Part shown: one piece after another, positions 61,318-64,000 of the stretch
Layout: each line of letters opens with the position of its first letter
Position numbering within the stretch: the first letter of the stretch is position 1
Origin: Oceanihabitans gracilariae
Lineage (GTDB): Bacteria; Bacteroidota; Bacteroidia; Flavobacteriales; Flavobacteriaceae
DNA length: 64,000 bases
NCBI RefSeq assembly: GCF_042684485.1
Contig: NZ_JBHULM010000004.1
Span: 172,970-236,969, forward strand
Direction: 5' to 3'
Program-made: the position numbers and the translations under genes
The notes under the pieces: generated by a model
Told to the model about the DNA's origin: nothing
Seen by the model: only the letters and a program-made list of their open reading frames with translations
The model's database searches: none

Positions 61318-63028
61318 AAGGTATGGTTATATAAAAAGTACTTTGTTCTCTTTGATAGCTTGCTGATATTTGATTGAGCATGCCTTTAATTATGTAAATT
61401 CCCATAGCGTCTGCACTGGTGTTACTAGGGAAAAAATTACCGTTATCTTTATATATAGTTTCTATATTGTTGTCTTTTAAACCCAACTTTAAATGTAGCT
61501 CAAGGTCTTTGTTTTGACTAGGTTTAGCATGTTTTATAGAATTGGTAATGAGTTCGTTTAGTACCAAACCAAAAGGCAATGCTATATCTACTTTTAGTTC
61601 AATATTTGTTGCTTCTATGGTATAGTTGAATTTTTTAGTGGTAGCAGAACGTTTGGTTTCAAAAATAGTTTTAGCATACTCTTCTATGTTTACAAAAGAT
61701 TTTTCTGTAGTATCTAAGTCATAAGAAAATAGTTGATGTCCAATAGCTATCGTGTTTACTCGGTCGTGAAGTTGCTTAATAAGTTCCTCATTAGTCTTAT
61801 TACTTTCTTGCCCTTGAATTTCAATTAAACTTAAAATAACAGCTAAATTATTTTTTACTCTATGATTAATTTCGTGAATTAAAAATGTTTTCTCTTTAAC
61901 TGTCTTTTCAAGTTTTAACGCATCTTTTTCAATGATTAATTTTTGTTTATCTATTTGTTTTTTTCTTCTGTTTTCTTGAATTAAAAATGCGAATAGAACA
62001 ATGGCCACGATTAGGGCTAACAAAAGGTTTTTATGTAAGGTTTTGTTTTCAGTAACAATTTTTTCCTTTTGAATTTTTTCCTTTTCAAGTTCAAAATCTA
62101 AAGTTTGCTCGTTCATTTTAATCGTTTTCAGATTGAAATTGTGCGCTTTTTCATATTCAATAGCTGTTTTATAAAAATATAAAGCAGAGTCTAATAAGTT
62201 TCTAGCTTCAGAAACTTCGCTCTTCTTTATATAGCTAGCAGATTTAGTTTCTAGGTAATTGGTGTTTTTAATGTGGTTGTAAGCAGAATCAATATATTTA
62301 TTAGCTATTACATCATTTCCTAGGTTTTTGTAAATTTTACTAAGACTGAGGTATAAATAGGTGACGCTTATTTTATTATTAAGCGCTTTACCTACAGCAA
62401 TTGCCTTATTATTAAGCTGTATAGCCTTGTTATAGTTTTTTTTATCGGTATAATAAAAGGCAAGAAGTACTCCTGCTTCAGAGCTTTTGTTACTATTGTT
62501 CTGTTTTTCGGCAAATTGTTTTGCTTTTAGCGCATATTGATACGATTCTATTTTTTTTTCTTGTACACGATACCAAGAAGAAACCCTAATTAGCCAAGTA
62601 GCATAGTATTTTTTTTTAATGTGCTCGCTCTTGTCAATATAGCTTTTAGCCAAAGTAAGATTTTGTAATGATTTTGGAAAATCTTCTAAAATTTCAAAGA
62701 TTAAAGCTCGTTCTATAAATAAACTAGTAAGGTAGTATTCTGTTAAATGGTTTTGTGATAAAATTTCATTTGAAAGCGCTAATCCTTCATCTAATAGATT
62801 AGCATCTACAAGTGTCTGAACTTTTAATACTTTTAAAATTTCTATTTGAGTTGTACTATAATTATTAGGGTTGTTAGTAAGTACAAAATTTATTTCCTCT
62901 AAAATTTTTGCATGTTCATGATAAAAAATAAGATCTTCAATTTTATCATAAAACGCATCATAATTACTAGTTTGAGTAAAACAGTAAATTGAATGGAGTA
63001 ATGATATAATTAAAAAGAAAACTTTCAA
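61301..63028 (-). CDS. TPR sensor histidine kinase (HisKA_2/HWE type)
   Basis: 575 residues. Signal peptide (to about 20), TPR repeats from about 60 to 290 (AGVLLAFYYTDKKNYNKAIQLNNKAIAVGKAL near 185-216), coiled coil, one transmembrane helix near 330-348, HisKA_2 phospho-acceptor with HEINHRVKNNLAVILSLIEIQ near 385-405, and a HATPase domain with LVLNELITNSIKHAKPSQ near 487-504. This kind of kinase pairs with the LytTR regulator encoded next to it. The periplasmic TPR sensor implies a peptide or protein signal, not identified. Confidence 0.92.
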   Translation of the reverse strand: MKVFFLIISLLHSIYCFTQTSNYDAFYDKIEDLIFYHEHAKILEEINFVLTNNPNNYSTTQIEILKVLKVQTLVDANLLDEGLALSNEILSQNHLTEYYLTSLFIERALIFEILEDFPKSLQNLTLAKSYIDKSEHIKKKYYATWLIRVSSWYRVQEKKIESYQYALKAKQFAEKQNNSNKSSEAGVLLAFYYTDKKNYNKAIQLNNKAIAVGKALNNKISVTYLYLSLSKIYKNLGNDVIANKYIDSAYNHIKNTNYLETKSASYIKKSEVSEARNLLDSALYFYKTAIEYEKAHNFNLKTIKMNEQTLDFELEKEKIQKEKIVTENKTLHKNLLLALIVAIVLFAFLIQENRRKKQIDKQKLIIEKDALKLEKTVKEKTFLIHEINHRVKNNLAVILSLIEIQGQESNKTNEELIKQLHDRVNTIAIGHQLFSYDLDTTEKSFVNIEEYAKTIFETKRSATTKKFNYTIEATNIELKVDIALPFGLVLNELITNSIKHAKPSQNKDLELHLKLGLKDNNIETIYKDNGNFFPSNTSADAMGIYIIKGMLNQISASYQREQSTFYITIPYAKTS

Positions 63029-63067
63029 GGTGACTTATTTGTTTTACAATAGGAGTTTACTAACTCT

Positions 63068-63079
63068 TTATCGCGATAA
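63068..63079. promoter_or_regulatory. 12-bp perfect palindrome upstream of the LytTR kinase gene
   Basis: TTATCGCGATAA is a perfect palindrome 40 bases upstream of the kinase start. It may be an operator. The gap 63029-63487 otherwise holds a short open stretch ending at 63345 (fragment-like, with IEEGLGDEILRIDLTLTNP) and a terminator. Confidence 0.35.
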
Positions 63080-63385
63080 TTATAATAGATGATATGGCTT
63101 TAATTACTGCGTTAGAAATCTATTACTTAGCGTTTATTTTAAATTTTTTCAAAGTTACTATTTAAATTTTATGCTAGGATTGAAGAAAATAGATTTCACA
63201 ACAAAAAACATAGGTTTTGTATCATTTGTTATTAAATGGTAAGGTTTTATATATTGAGGAAGGTTTAGGAGATGAAATTTTAAGAATAGACCTTACTTTA
63301 ACTAATCCTGCTAACTGGTTTATTTGGCTCTTAGGGAATAATTAGGTTGTTTTAAAATTGTTTTTAAGAGACGCTCTAACTAAAT

Positions 63386-63424
63386 AAAACCAATAGTATC
63401 ATGTTTTGATATTATTGGTTTTTT
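63386..63424. terminator. hairpin terminator
   Basis: AAAACCAATA and TATTGGTTTT form the outer stem of a near-perfect 16-bp hairpin with T-run on the plus strand. Confidence 0.75.
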
Positions 63425-63487
63425 CGTGTTTATTTAAAATATTTGTAGTTTGTTTATAACGTATCTTTTTGTTGGTTAAGTTCTGTT

Positions 63488-63873
63488 TTAGAACTTAGAA
63501 TCAGGTTCTTCATTTTGGGTTAATAATAATTTGTTATAATGTTGTAGAGATTTTAAAATGGATTTGGCTTCAGGTATTCCATCAACTCTCATAATTAACT
63601 TGTGCTTATCCCATTTGTTTTTTTTTCTTATTTTTTAATATTGAAACCCAGATATTTACAAATGCTAGTTTATCTGATCTTTCTGATACACGATGAAACT
63701 TATAAACATTCGAAAAATCATACAATATTCCTTCATTCGTGTTGTCAATACCGTTTTTCTTTAATACAATAAGTCTTAAATAATCACCTTCAAAAGAGGC
63801 TTTGTATTTTCTTTTAAAAGTATCTTCTTCAAAACCGTGTTCATTGATTGTTTTAATAATAAAGTCTTTTGTT
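63488..63873 (-). pseudogene. gene remnant truncated by an IS element and frameshifted
   Basis: The minus strand from 63873 reads as clean protein (KDFIIKTINEHGFEEDTFKR ... VSERSDKLAFVNIW) until a run of nine A (plus-strand T 63618-63626), where it stops soon after; shifting the frame at the run continues with HKLIMRVDGIPEAKSILKSL and ends at 63488 with QNEEPDSKF. So the gene has a frameshift at the homopolymer and its 5' part is lost at the IS boundary (63874). No domain recognised. Confidence 0.7.
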
Positions 63874-64000
63874 TGTCTCGTCCTGAAATATGGCTACAGG
63901 TTAAAATTGAATTTACGCTGATAATTTATATACCATATTCGGTGTTTTATAGTCTAAAGATAAATGTAATCTTATTTCGTTGTATAAATTAATTGCATTT
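63874..64000 (-). mobile_element. IS3-family insertion sequence, right edge of window
   Basis: The boundary is proposed at the TGTCTCG of 63874, where the coding remnant ends. The sequence TGTCTCGTCCTGAAATATGG looks like a terminal inverted repeat of the IS3/IS150 group. The element runs beyond base 64000, so its other end and any target duplication cannot be seen. Confidence 0.6.
63913..64000 (-). CDS. IS3-family transposase (C-terminal end only)
   Basis: The last 28 codons of a transposase: LYNEIRLHLSLDYKTP then NMVYKLSA and the stop at 63913-63915. The LYN..R.H.SL...TP ending is the conserved C-terminal motif of the DDE integrase core of IS3 (IS150-type) transposases. The rest lies outside the window. 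Confidence 0.8.
   Translation of the reverse strand, partial: NAINLYNEIRLHLSLDYKTPNMVYKLSA

Noticed and set aside
1..64000. CRISPR arrays, restriction-modification genes, prophage, rRNA operons
   Set aside because: No regularly spaced direct repeats, no methyltransferase-endonuclease pairs, no phage structural genes and no rRNA sequence were found in the window.

Overview
The window is about 64 kb of AT-rich DNA that reads as the chromosome of a member of the Flavobacteriaceae (Bacteroidota), probably marine. The grounds are promoters of the TAnnTTTG / TTG type, a type IX secretion (T9SS) sorting-domain protein, a PadR-PspC-GIN cluster, a DUF4870/DUF4442/AIM24 set, an oleate hydratase of the flavobacterial type, MbnP/MbnH-like proteins, and many MKK...C lipoproteins. 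The genus cannot be fixed from the window alone.

Layout. 1-27.4 kb is mostly ordinary chromosome: a minus-strand run with a lipoprotein, the methylmalonyl-CoA mutase small subunit, a DivIC/FtsB-like protein and uridine kinase; a PQQ-type sugar dehydrogenase; tRNA-Pro; an aldehyde dehydrogenase; thioredoxin reductase; a GIN-domain/PspC/PadR/DUF4870 envelope-stress group; DUF4442 and AIM24 proteins; a copper-type MbnP / diheme peroxidase / outer-membrane barrel operon; a lipoprotein; YoaK; acyl-CoA ligase; CstA; an SBF-like transporter; a methyltransferase; then a lipid set (3-hydroxyacyl-CoA dehydrogenase, AraC regulator, oleate hydratase). The oleate hydratase gene is split by a single in-frame TGA where the family has Trp. 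The dehydrogenase and the hydratase share a 33-nt upstream element at the same distance from their -7 boxes, so they look like targets of the AraC protein encoded between them.

27.7-57.7 kb is an accessory island of about 30 kb with mostly uncharacterised proteins and visibly richer base composition in places. It holds a divergent TssD (Hcp)-like protein, a NarL-type two-component system at the end of a six-gene operon of solenoid/TPR proteins headed by an SMI1/KNR4-like protein, a vWA-domain protein operonic with a divergent adenylosuccinate-synthetase (PurA) paralogue, an HD (p)ppGpp-hydrolase-like protein, DUF1963 and DUF2314-ankyrin proteins, a short endonuclease V, a SIMPL protein and a 1667-residue DUF4132 protein. 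The main discovery here is a 16-nt inverted-repeat box (consensus near TCACTGAATACAGTGA). It occurs nine times, each exactly 22 nt upstream of a TAnnTTTG-like -7 element, in front of nine transcription units on both strands. It joins the island into one regulon. Because one box drives the operon that ends in the histidine kinase and response regulator, the simplest hypothesis is that this regulator binds the box and controls itself. I see no described system with this gene set; function (stress response, defence, interbacterial conflict) is open.

57.9-64 kb returns to chromosome: tRNA-Gly, a membrane protein, a T9SS-exported protein containing a recent 447-bp internal duplication, a LytTR two-component pair, and, at the right edge, a broken gene cut by an IS3-type insertion sequence whose transposase runs off the window.
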